This document shows, piece after piece, positions 23,901-32,004 of a stretch of DNA of 40,538 nucleotides; within the stretch, counting starts at the first letter, position 1, and every line of letters starts with the position of its first letter. Both the position numbers and the translations under genes were made by a program. This DNA comes from an uncultured Prevotella sp. (GTDB lineage Bacteria > Bacteroidota > Bacteroidia > Bacteroidales > Bacteroidaceae): contig CAJJWN010000028.1 in assembly GCA_905196835.1 (NCBI GenBank), forward strand, positions 1 through 40,538, read 5' to 3'. The notes under the pieces were generated by a model, which did no database searches, had not been told where the DNA came from, and saw only the letters and a list, made by a program, of their open reading frames with translations.

Positions 23901-25524
23901 GGACATATCGAAGAACGTCATAACCACTAACGGCACGATAACCGACAGGCTGAAGAAAGACTGGGGCGTGAAGGATGTGTGGAACCGCATAGTGCTGCCG
24001 CGCTTCCGCCGCCTCAACGAGCTTACAGGCACACGCAAGTTCACAACGACAAGCGCCGGTGGACACGAGATACCTGACATGCCGCTTGAACTGCAAAAGG
24101 GATTCAACAAGAAAAGGATTGACCACCGCCATCACGCCATGGATGCCGTCGTGATAGCCTGCACCACGCGCAGCCACGTCAACCTGCTCAACAACGAGGC
24201 GGCCATGTCTGGCAACAACGCCAACCGCTACCAACTGTCGCGCAAGCTAAGACGCTACGAACAGACGGAAATCGTAAGGAACGGCGAGAGAAAGACGATT
24301 GAAACGGCGCGCGAGTTTTTGAAACCGTGGGCCACATTCACCGCCGACTTGGAAAAAGCCCTGCAAGACATCGTGGTAAGTTTCAAGCAGAACCTTAGGA
24401 TAATCAACAAGACCACAAACGCATACCAATGCTTCGTCGACGGAAAGAAAACCGTCGTACATCAAGTGAAAGGTGACAGCTGGGCTGTGCGCAAGCCGCT
24501 GCACAAGGAAACGGTCTACGGCGAGGTGAACCTAAGAAGAATCCGCGAAGTGTCGCTTAAAGAAGCCATGAGGCAGCGTAAGGCCATAGTGGACAAAGAC
24601 ATGAAGCGCAAAATCACCGACTTCGTTAAGCTCGGCTATGACGAGAAGCTCATAAAGACATACTTTGCCGGCCACAAGGACGCATGGCCCGACTTCAACC
24701 CGTCGAAGATAAAAGTATATTACTTCACGCAGGATGTCTTGGGAAAGGATGGCAGCGTGAAAGACCGTTACTTTGCAACGCGAAAGCCACTTGACACAAG
24801 ATTCAACCGCAAGCGCATTGAAGACTCGGTAACCGACACGGGCATACAAAAGATACTGCTGCGACACCTCGAGTTGTGCGGCTGCGACACCGAGCGCGCC
24901 TTCTCGCCGGAAGGAATTGAAGAAATGAACCGCAACATTGTAAGCCTCAACAACGGGAAACATCATCAACCGATATACAAGGTCCGTGTGTATGAGAAGG
25001 CCGAGAAATACGCCGTAGGCAAACGCGGCAGCAAGTCTACGAAGTTCGTAGAGGCGGCAAAGGGCACCAACCTGTTTTTCGCCGTATACGAAACCGAGGA
25101 AACTGACAAAGCCACAGGTCTGCCCGTAAAGAAGCGCTCTTACGCCACGATACCTCTATATGAAGCCGTGAAGCGAGCAAAAGAGGGCCTGCCCATAGCA
25201 CCCGAAAACGCAAACGGCCAAAAGCCCACATTCGTGCTTTCACCTAACGACCTCGTATATCTCCCGACGAAAGAAGAAATCGACAAGGGAACGATAAGCA
25301 GACCGCTGGATAAGAGCAGGATTTACAAGGTGGTTAGCTGCACAAGTTCAAGACTTTACGGAATACCTTTTAGTGTTGCAAATTCTATAATTGACAAATT
25401 TGAATTTACACAACTAAATAAATTAGAGTTTACGGATTTGAAAGAATCAATTAAAGAAACCTGCATACCGATAAAGGTTGACAGGATAGGAAATATTATA
25501 GAGATAAACGGAAAGAAATTATGA
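20944..25524 (+). CDS. cas9: Type II-C CRISPR endonuclease Cas9
   Basis: This 1526-residue RNA-guided DNA nuclease uses the crRNA and tracrRNA encoded downstream. RuvC-I holds Asp8 (LGLDLGPNSIGWA). The arginine-rich bridge helix begins near residue 63 (RTGYRGIRRLRERCLLRRER). RuvC-II holds Glu740 (IHIEMGRNM). The HNH domain has His870 (YQIEHIIPQS) followed by an Asn-rich SFSNKVICE segment. RuvC-III holds His1064 and Asp1067 (DHRHHAMDA). All catalytic residues are present, so it should be active. The size is at the upper end for Bacteroidota II-C Cas9. No csn2 or cas4 is nearby, which fits subtype II-C. The last approximately 160 bp are strikingly AT-rich compared with the rest of the gene, suggesting a different history for the extreme C-terminal PAM-interacting part. 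The stop overlaps the cas1 start (ATGA). Confidence 0.98.
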   Translation: MKQILGLDLGPNSIGWAIVNEKYDGVMPEVEKHLEACGSRIIPMDAAIQGDFEKGNSVSQTAERTGYRGIRRLRERCLLRRERLNRVLDVMGFLPEHYSTALTRYGKFKDADGCKLAWRKGEDGRYEFVFKESYAEMLADFRLNQSAWLADGALVPYDWTIYYLRKKALTQAISKQELAWLLLNFNQKRGYYQLRGEENDEDKSKLEEFYALKVVDVRDTGERKGKDTWYDIVLENGMVYHRAAPAPPDWKGKVKEFIVTTQLDKDGNPKLDKDGSVKRSLRMPGENDWTLVKKKTEADIDNSGKTVGEYIYDALLVNPKQKIKGKLVRTIERKYYKEELEKILEAQARFIPELTDDSLYNACINELYPSNDAYRHSIERRGFTYLFIDNIIFYQRPLKSKKSLIDDCPYESHAYTDKETGERKTAAVKCAARSNPLFQEFRMWQFVSNLRIFQREKEVDGLLRTDIDVTGEFISSTDDVIKLFDWLNDRENITQDTLFGSYFKIKKPKGKETPYPYRWNYVEDKAYPCNETRGLMLKHLDKAGVDKDVLTPETEMSLWHILYSVEDKQELQHALTTFAGKHGLGEEFVEAFAKFPPFKKDYASYSEKAIKKLLALMRIGRRWSESDIDKNTRERIEKLINGEYDESIIDKVREMTQSMTRVEDFSGLPLWKACYVVYNRHSEAKEVVKWRTPDDVDEYLRHFKQHSLRNPIVEQVVTETLRTVRDIWRMYGNIDEIHIEMGRNMKQTAEQRKKATQLITDNENANIRAKVLLTEFMNPDFGIDNVRPYSPSQQELLRIYEDGVLSSIGEIDDGISEIIKKLGETDEKKRPSRSEVLRYKLWLDQKYQSPYTGRFIPLARLFTTDYQIEHIIPQSRYFDDSFSNKVICESAVNALKDKMLGMEFIKEKHGQIVSLGNGSDATILSVEEYERLVTNVYKNNRAKMRKLLMDDIPDDFIARQLNDSRYISKLVKTLMSNIVREDGEEQDISKNVITTNGTITDRLKKDWGVKDVWNRIVLPRFRRLNELTGTRKFTTTSAGGHEIPDMPLELQKGFNKKRIDHRHHAMDAVVIACTTRSHVNLLNNEAAMSGNNANRYQLSRKLRRYEQTEIVRNGERKTIETAREFLKPWATFTADLEKALQDIVVSFKQNLRIINKTTNAYQCFVDGKKTVVHQVKGDSWAVRKPLHKETVYGEVNLRRIREVSLKEAMRQRKAIVDKDMKRKITDFVKLGYDEKLIKTYFAGHKDAWPDFNPSKIKVYYFTQDVLGKDGSVKDRYFATRKPLDTRFNRKRIEDSVTDTGIQKILLRHLELCGCDTERAFSPEGIEEMNRNIVSLNNGKHHQPIYKVRVYEKAEKYAVGKRGSKSTKFVEAAKGTNLFFAVYETEETDKATGLPVKKRSYATIPLYEAVKRAKEGLPIAPENANGQKPTFVLSPNDLVYLPTKEEIDKGTISRPLDKSRIYKVVSCTSSRLYGIPFSVANSIIDKFEFTQLNKLEFTDLKESIKETCIPIKVDRIGNIIEINGKKL

Positions 25525-26465
25525 TTAAGCGAACATTGTGTTTTACCAATCCCGCCTACCTTTCTTTAAAAGACAGACAGATGGTAATCCGCCTGCCCGA
25601 GGTGGAGAAGAGCGACATGCCAGACGTTTTGAAGAAAGAGAGCGTAAGGACTATTCCAGTAGAGGACATCGGTGTTGTGGTGTTCGACAACAGGCAGATA
25701 ACAATTACGCACGGACTGCTCGAGGCTCTGCTTGAGAACAACTGCTCCGTGGTTACTTGCGACAGCCGCAGTATGCCCGTGGGGCTGATGCTTCCGCTAT
25801 GCGGCAACACAGTGCAGAGCGAGCGCTTCCGCGACCAGCTCGACGCGTCGGTACCGCTGAAGAAGCAGCTTTGGCAGCAGACTGTCAAGGCCAAGATTGA
25901 CAACCAGGCGGCTGTTCTGGCCGCCTGCGCCGGGGCAGAGACGGGATGTATGCGCCGGTGGTCGGCCGACGTGCGCAGCGGCGACCCTGACAACCTTGAA
26001 GGCCGAACGGCGGCGTATTATTGGAAAAGCCTCTTCGCCGGCGTGCCGGGGCTTTCCGACTTTACGCGCGACCGCCAGGGCATACCGCCTAACAACCTGC
26101 TCAACTACGGCTATGCCATCCTCCGTGCGGTGATAGCCCGTTCCCTTGTGTCAAGCGGACTGTTGCCTACGCTCGGAATACACCACCACAACAGGTACAA
26201 CGCCTACTGCCTTGCCGACGACGTAATGGAGCCTTACCGTCCTTTGGTTGACAGCCTTGTGTTCTGTATTGTCAACGAGTACGGCGGCGACATGCCGGAG
26301 GACATTACGAAAGAACTGAAGATGAGGCTACTCGGCATACCCGTAACCGACGTTAGGATTGGCGGCAAACGCAGTCCGCTGATGGTTGCCGCCACCCAGA
26401 CAACGGCGTCGCTGTACAAATGCTTCACTGGCGAGGCGCGCCGCATAGCCTATCCCGTAATGTAA
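25521..26465 (+). CDS. cas1: CRISPR-associated integrase Cas1 (type II)
   Basis: This 314-residue spacer integrase catalyses insertion of prespacers into the array as a complex with Cas2. Type II Cas1 signatures are visible: Glu160 in LEGRTAAYYWKSLF, His221-223 in LGIHHHNRYN and the acidic segment DDVMEPYRPLVD (about 233-244). The length is slightly above the usual 290-305. The start codon overlaps the cas9 stop (ATGA), indicating coupled translation. Composition returns to GC-rich immediately after the first few codons. Cas2 follows after 60 bp that hold a perfect hairpin. Confidence 0.97.
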   Translation: MIKRTLCFTNPAYLSLKDRQMVIRLPEVEKSDMPDVLKKESVRTIPVEDIGVVVFDNRQITITHGLLEALLENNCSVVTCDSRSMPVGLMLPLCGNTVQSERFRDQLDASVPLKKQLWQQTVKAKIDNQAAVLAACAGAETGCMRRWSADVRSGDPDNLEGRTAAYYWKSLFAGVPGLSDFTRDRQGIPPNNLLNYGYAILRAVIARSLVSSGLLPTLGIHHHNRYNAYCLADDVMEPYRPLVDSLVFCIVNEYGGDMPEDITKELKMRLLGIPVTDVRIGGKRSPLMVAATQTTASLYKCFTGEARRIAYPVM

Positions 26466-26861
<396 letters not shown>

Positions 26862-26959
26862 CTTTTTTATTGTTATTTAACAGTCCGGTTTTGTCGCAAT
26901 CCTTTATTTCCGCATCTTCATGCGTTATTTATTTGCCGTAAAGTTTTTGCCTTAAAACA

Positions 26960-26987
26960 AAAAATCCGGCATCAGCCGGACTTTTTG
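26960..26987. terminator. Bidirectional terminator between cas2 and the CRISPR array
   Basis: TCCGGC (26965-26970), loop ATCA, GCCGGA (26975-26980), with A-rich sequence on the left and CTTTTTG on the right. It can end both the plus-strand cas mRNA and minus-strand pre-crRNA. The AT-rich remainder up to 27063 shows no other feature. Confidence 0.8.
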
Positions 26988-27063
26988 TTGTTAGACAACC
27001 ATCATTTTTTATTTTCTAATTTATTACGCATATCACTGATTTTCAACATATTATCAAAATCGT

Positions 27064-29723
27064 GATGTTTGTCTTAGCGCAAAGATACGAATTTTAAAGC
27101 AAATCACAACCGTCATTCGGCAAATCGCTGTAATGCTCCAGATGTTTGTCTTAGCGCAAAGATACGAATTTTAAAGCAAATCACAACTCATTCGGCACGT
27201 GCTCGACGGCAAAAACGGATGTTTGTCTTAGCGCAAAGATACGAATTTTAAAGCAAATCACAACTCGGTATCATCCGATTGTACGCTGTTAAAGGATGTT
27301 TGTCTTAGCGCAAAGATACGAATTTTAAAGCAAATCACAACTCGTTCGGCACGTGCTCGACGGCAAAAACGGATGTTTGTCTTAGCGCAAAGATACGAAT
27401 TTTAAAGCAAATCACAACTAAAGAGCGTCAGTCTATTATTGACCTTCGGATGTTTGTCTTAGCGCAAAGATACGAATTTTAAAGCAAATCACAACGGGAA
27501 CGATAACCGCCGCCAGCAATCAGAAGATGTTTGTCTTAGCGCAAAGATACGAATTTTAAAGCAAATCACAACTGGATATGCTTGGCTATTCGTCTCGTTG
27601 GAGATGTTTGTCTTAGCGCAAAGATACGAATTTTAAAGCAAATCACAACTTCTCTTGTAGATAGTCTTTATTGTCCTCCGATGTTTGTCTTAGCGCAAAG
27701 ATACGAATTTTAAAGCAAATCACAACTCAGATACCCTCTAAGCTTGCTAATGTCATGGATGTTTGTCTTAGCGCAAAGATACGAATTTTAAAGCAAATCA
27801 CAACATAACGAAGTATATGTTAAAACAATATGACGATGTTTGTCTTAGCGCAAAGATACGAATTTTAAAGCAAATCACAACAAAGGAGCAATTACTTCTG
27901 GCATTGGTAGTGATGTTTGTCTTAGCGCAAAGATACGAATTTTAAAGCAAATCACAACAAGTCCCGTCAGTGGAACTCTATCGTTCAAGATGTTTGTCTT
28001 AGCGCAAAGATACGAATTTTAAAGCAAATCACAACGACGGTGTAATATATCTTGTGGAACGGCTGGATGTTTGTCTTAGCGCAAAGATACGAATTTTAAA
28101 GCAAATCACAACGTAGTTCACTACAATGTTTCCACCCGTATGATGTTTGTCTTAGCGCAAAGATACGAATTTTAAAGCAAATCACAACTACGACGGCTTT
28201 TTCAAGATACTTGGCATGATGTTTGTCTTAGCGCAAAGATACGAATTTTAAAGCAAATCACAACATAGGAACATCCGTTGCATTTGCTGGGGGTGATGTT
28301 TGTCTTAGCGCAAAGATACGAATTTTAAAGCAAATCACAACAAGACTTGGCAGGCCGACATTGACCTTAAGGATGTTTGTCTTAGCGCAAAGATACGAAT
28401 TTTAAAGCAAATCACAACATTCGCACCATGGATAAAAAAGAACTTTTGGATGTTTGTCTTAGCGCAAAGATACGAATTTTAAAGCAAATCACAACCTACT
28501 TCCTCACCTTCAAGGCGGTCAACGGGATGTTTGTCTTAGCGCAAAGATACGAATTTTAAAGCAAATCACAACGGATTGTAAGAGATAAGCCAAACAAAGA
28601 TAGATGTTTGTCTTAGCGCAAAGATACGAATTTTAAAGCAAATCACAACTCGTGTTCAGTTGTAAGTCCAATTGTGTGGGATGTTTGTCTTAGCGCAAAG
28701 ATACGAATTTTAAAGCAAATCACAACCTCGTTGGGACAGAAGTTAGGTTCTCTTCCGATGTTTGTCTTAGCGCAAAGATACGAATTTTAAAGCAAATCAC
28801 AACTAAAATCAGCAAAATCCTTGCCATACGCAAGATGTTTGTCTTAGCGCAAAGATACGAATTTTAAAGCAAATCACAACTGGTAGTAATTCTGCCTATG
28901 GTTCTGAAATGATGTTTGTCTTAGCGCAAAGATACGAATTTTAAAGCAAATCACAACCAAGAATAATAATATATTTTTGGAAATGACGATGTTTGTCTTA
29001 GCGCAAAGATACGAATTTTAAAGCAAATCACAACCATCTTGAAAGTTTCAAATGTTTGGTAGAAGATGTTTGTCTTAGCGCAAAGATACGAATTTTAAAG
29101 CAAATCACAACCAAGATTTGTAGCTATATCGGCAGCACTCTGATGTTTGTCTTAGCGCAAAGATACGAATTTTAAAGCAAATCACAACTAACTCTTGCTT
29201 GCAGCCATTATAAAAGTGATGTTTGTCTTAGCGCAAAGATACGAATTTTAAAGCAAATCACAACATCGTCTGCATACTTATACGTCTATCAACGATGTTT
29301 GTCTTAGCGCAAAGATACGAATTTTAAAGCAAATCACAACGTAGGTCTGAGTCTTCTCTTAATCGTGCTGATGTTTGTCTTAGCGCAAAGATACGAATTT
29401 TAAAGCAAATCACAACTAATATCGGTATGTCTCCGTTGTTCCTTTTGATGTTTGTCTTAGCGCAAAGATACGAATTTTAAAGCAAATCACAACTTAAATT
29501 CATAATTTATCTACTCTTTAGGGATGTTTGTCTTAGCGCAAAGATACGAATTTTAAAGCAAATCACAACGGTAGCATTCCAAGACCAAACGGCTTTGCCG
29601 ATGTTTGTCTTAGCGCAAAGATACGAATTTTAAAGCAAATCACAACGGTAGCATTCCAAGACCAAACGGCTTTGCCGATGTTTGTCTTAGCGCAAAGATA
29701 CGAATTTTAAAGCAAATCACAAC
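27064..29723 (-). CRISPR. Type II-C CRISPR array, 35 repeats and 34 spacers
   Basis: There are 35 identical 47-bp repeats. In the minus (crRNA) orientation they begin GTTGTGATTTGCTTTAAAAT and end CGCTAAGACAAACATC. Spacers are 30 nt except spacer 9 (31 nt) and spacers 14, 15, 28, 29, 30 and 32 (29 nt), numbered from the left. The crRNA strand is set by the tracrRNA at 29838-29922, whose anti-repeat pairs with the repeat's first 20 or so bases. Each repeat holds a minus-strand promoter. Spacers 2 and 4 differ by one base, and spacers 33 and 34 are identical. No repeat is degenerate, suggesting an active or recently active array. Confidence 0.98.
29693..29722 (-). promoter_or_regulatory. Repeat-internal promoter (example: last repeat)
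   Basis: On the minus strand TTG (repeat bases 2-4), N19 and TATCTTTG (bases 24-31) exactly fit the Bacteroidota consensus. Initiation would fall about repeat base 36-38, roughly 10 nt before the next spacer. The same site exists in all 35 repeats. Confidence 0.65.
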
Positions 29724-29757
29724 CCCCCCCAAAAAAAACAAGAAACAAAAAGCAAGA

Positions 29758-29785
29758 AGTATATTTGTTTTTTCACAAATATACT
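29758..29785. other. AT-rich perfect hairpin between array and tracrRNA
   Basis: AGTATATTTGT (29758-29768) pairs with ACAAATATACT (29775-29785). Because of the palindrome, TATATTTG, a match to TAnnTTTG, is present on both strands. It lies in the leader-side flank beside a C8A8 run (29723-29738 area). It may be a leader signal for spacer integration or a divergent start site. Confidence 0.5.
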
Positions 29786-29802
29786 AAAAAGCGGCATAAA
29801 AT

Positions 29803-29833
29803 TTTGTGTTTCGGATGTTTTTCACTATCTTAG
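29803..29833 (+). promoter_or_regulatory. tracrRNA promoter
   Basis: TTTG (29803-29806), N19 and TATCTTAG (29826-29833, one mismatch to TAnnTTTG) place the start at about 29838-29841, right at the anti-repeat. Confidence 0.6.
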
Positions 29834-29837
29834 CCGA

Positions 29838-29922
29838 CAGAATTTTAAGCAAATCACAATAAGGATTATTCCGTTGTGAAAACATCAGGTTGGCCCGTCG
29901 TCCTTCAACGGCGGGCATTTTT
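29838..29922 (+). ncRNA. tracrRNA for the type II-C system
   Basis: The anti-repeat AATTTTAAGCAAATCACAAT (29841-29860) is complementary to the 5' part of the crRNA repeat, with a single-base bulge. A small stem GGATTATTCC (29863-29872) and a tail follow. The RNA ends with a terminator stem GCCCGTCG (29893-29900) / CGGCGGGC (29909-29916, one G-U) and ATTTTT. This is the usual Bacteroidota II-C tracrRNA plan. It directs RNase III processing of the crRNA and loads Cas9. The upstream 14 or so bases resemble the rest of the CRISPR repeat, suggesting origin from a repeat copy. Confidence 0.88.
29893..29922 (+). terminator. Intrinsic terminator of tracrRNA
   Basis: An 8-bp GC-rich stem (29893-29900 with 29909-29916) with an 8-nt loop is followed by ATTTTT. 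Confidence 0.85.
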
Positions 29923-29945
29923 CATCCCAACAGCAGGGCAATGGA

Positions 29946-29990
29946 AAATCCGCGGAGGCTTTCTTTCATGAGGATAGCCACCGCGGATTT
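29946..29990 (-). terminator. Terminator of the fimbrillin-like lipoprotein gene
   Basis: AAATCCGCGG (29946-29955) pairs with CCGCGGATTT (29981-29990). The stem extends inward by GGCT/AGCC after one mismatch. On the minus strand it runs into a short T-tract (GATTTTCC), 30 bp past the stop codon. Confidence 0.7.
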
Positions 29991-30023
29991 CGCGTTTTAC
30001 TGTATGTTTCACCACCTTCCGCC

Positions 30024-31682
30024 TTACATCGCCTCGGGCAGTTTGACGGCCACGCAGGGCACGAGGCTGCGGCCGTTGTTGCTGCCGCGGCCTGCGTTCT
30101 TGCCGAAGCCCCAGTGCCAGGAGCCGTTGCTCTCGGCGGTCTGTATGCACCAGAAGTTGTGGTAGGTCGATGTCTCGTATTCGCTCGAGGTCATGTAGAT
30201 TATCGAGCCTGTCGTGGGGAAGATTGGCTCGAGGCCGAGCGCCTCGACGGGGGCGTTGACGCGCTCAAGAACGGACGCGTCCGTAGAGGTGTATATGGAG
30301 CTGTTGTTCTGGCTGATGTCCACCTCCGTGTCCCCAGTAAGGCCTGCCTGGCCGAGGTTGTTGAGTATTTGCAGCATCTGGCCTATGCCGGGCATGAACC
30401 ATCCGCTCGTCACCGATGCGTCTATCGGGTGGCGTGTGGAGTAGTCGCTGATGGCCTGGAAGGCCGTGCCCTGCTTGTCGGCGAGGGCCTGATAGGCGTC
30501 GCTCGTCCACATCTGTGCGGTCTTCCAGTAGCCGTCGAGGTCGGCCAAGGCCGACGCCCAGTCGTCAACGCTCGGGTTTACGGCATCGGCGAAGCCGAAC
30601 TTCACGTCCGTCACGCGCTCCACTCCCATGGCGTAAGCGTTGTAGCCCTCGGCCGCGTCGCCCTCGCTCACCTGCGTGCTGAACACCACGGCGATTACGT
30701 CCTTGGCGTTGTCGGCGGTCAGGCGGTCGGCCTTGATGAACGTGCCATGCGACGTGAGGTAGTCGCCCACGCCGTAGACGAGCATCTCCTCGGCGTCGCC
30801 CGTAAGGTCTTCGCCCGTGTCGCCCCATCCGGTCACGTAGCTGCCGTAGGGCACAAGACCTTCGCTTGTGAGCCTCATCGAGTAGACATACTCCTTGCCT
30901 GCCTCGAAGGCGGCGGCCTCCGGCAGGTTGTAGGCAAACGTCTCGCCGTCAATGGCGACGCTTACCAGCGGCTCGCCTGCCTCGGCTGTGCCCGGGGCTA
31001 CGATTGCCGACGCCGACGCGCGGTAGGCGTTGTTCGCCGGCGAGTAAGGTGTTATGTCGGCCTTAACGCCGTCCACGGTAGTGACTGTGCCTTGGGCAAG
31101 GTCGGCGGTGACGGTGGTGAGGCGCGAGGGCATGGTGAGGCGCGCGGCGGTAAGGTCGTAGTTGCCGGTCACGTCGGTTATGTGTACGGTCAGCCGGGCC
31201 ATCTTGTGCTCCATCACGAGGGCCGCCCTGCCGCCTGCGACGGTCGTGAGGGGCGACATCATGAGGTCGCTGGCGCGGTAGCCTGCCTCGGCCGACTGGT
31301 CTGTCTGCACGCCAAACTGCACCGGCTCGCCGTAAGTGTCGGCCGTCCATAGCGTGGCGGGGCTGTAAGCTGCCAGCGTCATGCCGTCGTGCATGGCAGC
31401 CAGCAGGGCGTCAACGCCTGCCAGCGGCTGCGCTGCCGACGCCGTTGCGGTGGCCGTATAGGCCGTGGTGTCAGCGGCGGTGACGGCCATCAAGCCCACC
31501 TCGGTGCCTTCTTCGGGCGCGGCCGTGCCGTCGCCCTCGGCCACGCTTACGGTCAGCGCGGCCTGCGTGCCCGTATCTCCGCCGCCTCCCTCGCCGTCGT
31601 CGCCGCAGGCCACGAAGGCCGGAGCTACTGCCAGCAGCGCGCAGGCCATGGCCGCCTTGAGTGTAGTTAAGTTATTCTTCAT
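30024..31682 (-). CDS. Fimbrillin-like surface lipoprotein 1
   Basis: This 552-residue secreted lipoprotein has signal peptide MKNNLTTLKAAMACALLAVA and lipobox FVAC with Cys26, followed by an acidic/glycine linker. Residues about 40-275 follow the fimbrillin/Mfa-like fold pattern of Bacteroidota pilus subunits (TLAAYSPATLW, ASDLMMSPLTTV, ALVMEHKMARLTVHI). The C-terminal half (about 300-552) has GVGDYLTSHGTFIKADRL, WFMPGIGQMLQILNNLGQ and a closing RSLVPCVAVKLPEA, like the DUF1566/Lcl-type domain used as a pilus tip or adhesin domain. It is a paralogue of the next gene upstream and probably in one operon with it. Codon composition is very GC-rich. Confidence 0.8.
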   Translation of the reverse strand: MKNNLTTLKAAMACALLAVAPAFVACGDDGEGGGGDTGTQAALTVSVAEGDGTAAPEEGTEVGLMAVTAADTTAYTATATASAAQPLAGVDALLAAMHDGMTLAAYSPATLWTADTYGEPVQFGVQTDQSAEAGYRASDLMMSPLTTVAGGRAALVMEHKMARLTVHITDVTGNYDLTAARLTMPSRLTTVTADLAQGTVTTVDGVKADITPYSPANNAYRASASAIVAPGTAEAGEPLVSVAIDGETFAYNLPEAAAFEAGKEYVYSMRLTSEGLVPYGSYVTGWGDTGEDLTGDAEEMLVYGVGDYLTSHGTFIKADRLTADNAKDVIAVVFSTQVSEGDAAEGYNAYAMGVERVTDVKFGFADAVNPSVDDWASALADLDGYWKTAQMWTSDAYQALADKQGTAFQAISDYSTRHPIDASVTSGWFMPGIGQMLQILNNLGQAGLTGDTEVDISQNNSSIYTSTDASVLERVNAPVEALGLEPIFPTTGSIIYMTSSEYETSTYHNFWCIQTAESNGSWHWGFGKNAGRGSNNGRSLVPCVAVKLPEAM

Positions 31683-31739
31683 GTCTTTCTTGTCAGTTGT
31701 TTGTAATCAGTAGCATAACCGCCTGTGGTTCAATGCGTT

Positions 31740-31827
31740 GCAAAAGGCCGTCTTTTGCATTGCAAAACATGGCCTTTCGCCGCGTGAAAGGCGGCCTTTG
31801 GCCGTGCCGTTTGCCGCCTTTCGCATT
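31740..31827. repeat. 85-bp four-block repeat, copy B
   Basis: Blocks GCAAAAGGCCGTCTTTTGC, GCAAAACATGGCCTTTCGC, GAAAGGCGGCCTTTGG and GCCGCCTTTCGC follow each other at about 21-bp period in the gap between the two fimbrillin-like genes. Confidence 0.7.
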
Positions 31828-31933
31828 TCAAGGGTTATCCTGTGTTCTCCGGAATAGCCGTCCGGCAGGCTCCGTCATAAGCATTTGCAGCCCGTCCGTG
31901 CAGGCATAGCCGCCTTGCTGAAACATGGTTTTA

Positions 31934-31984
31934 GCGGATTGCAAATCCTTATATCAAGCTCCGGCGGATTGCAAATCCGCCGGA
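31934..31984. repeat. Repeated GCGGATTGCAAATCC with palindromic second copy
   Basis: GCGGATTGCAAATCC occurs at 31934-31948 and 31964-31978. The second lies in a perfect 11-bp hairpin TCCGGCGGATT/AATCCGCCGGA (31960-31984), just past the stop of the upstream lipoprotein gene. It is a REP-like element that may act as an mRNA 3' stabiliser. Confidence 0.65.
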
Positions 31985-32004
31985 ACTGATGGTGACGTTG
32001 CAAC

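Noticed and set aside
30114..31352. Plus-strand open frame of 412 codons opposite fimbrillin-like lipoprotein 1
   Set aside because: It is antisense to a gene with a lipobox and family motifs. Composition is dominated by Val/Gly/His from GC-rich antisense codons.
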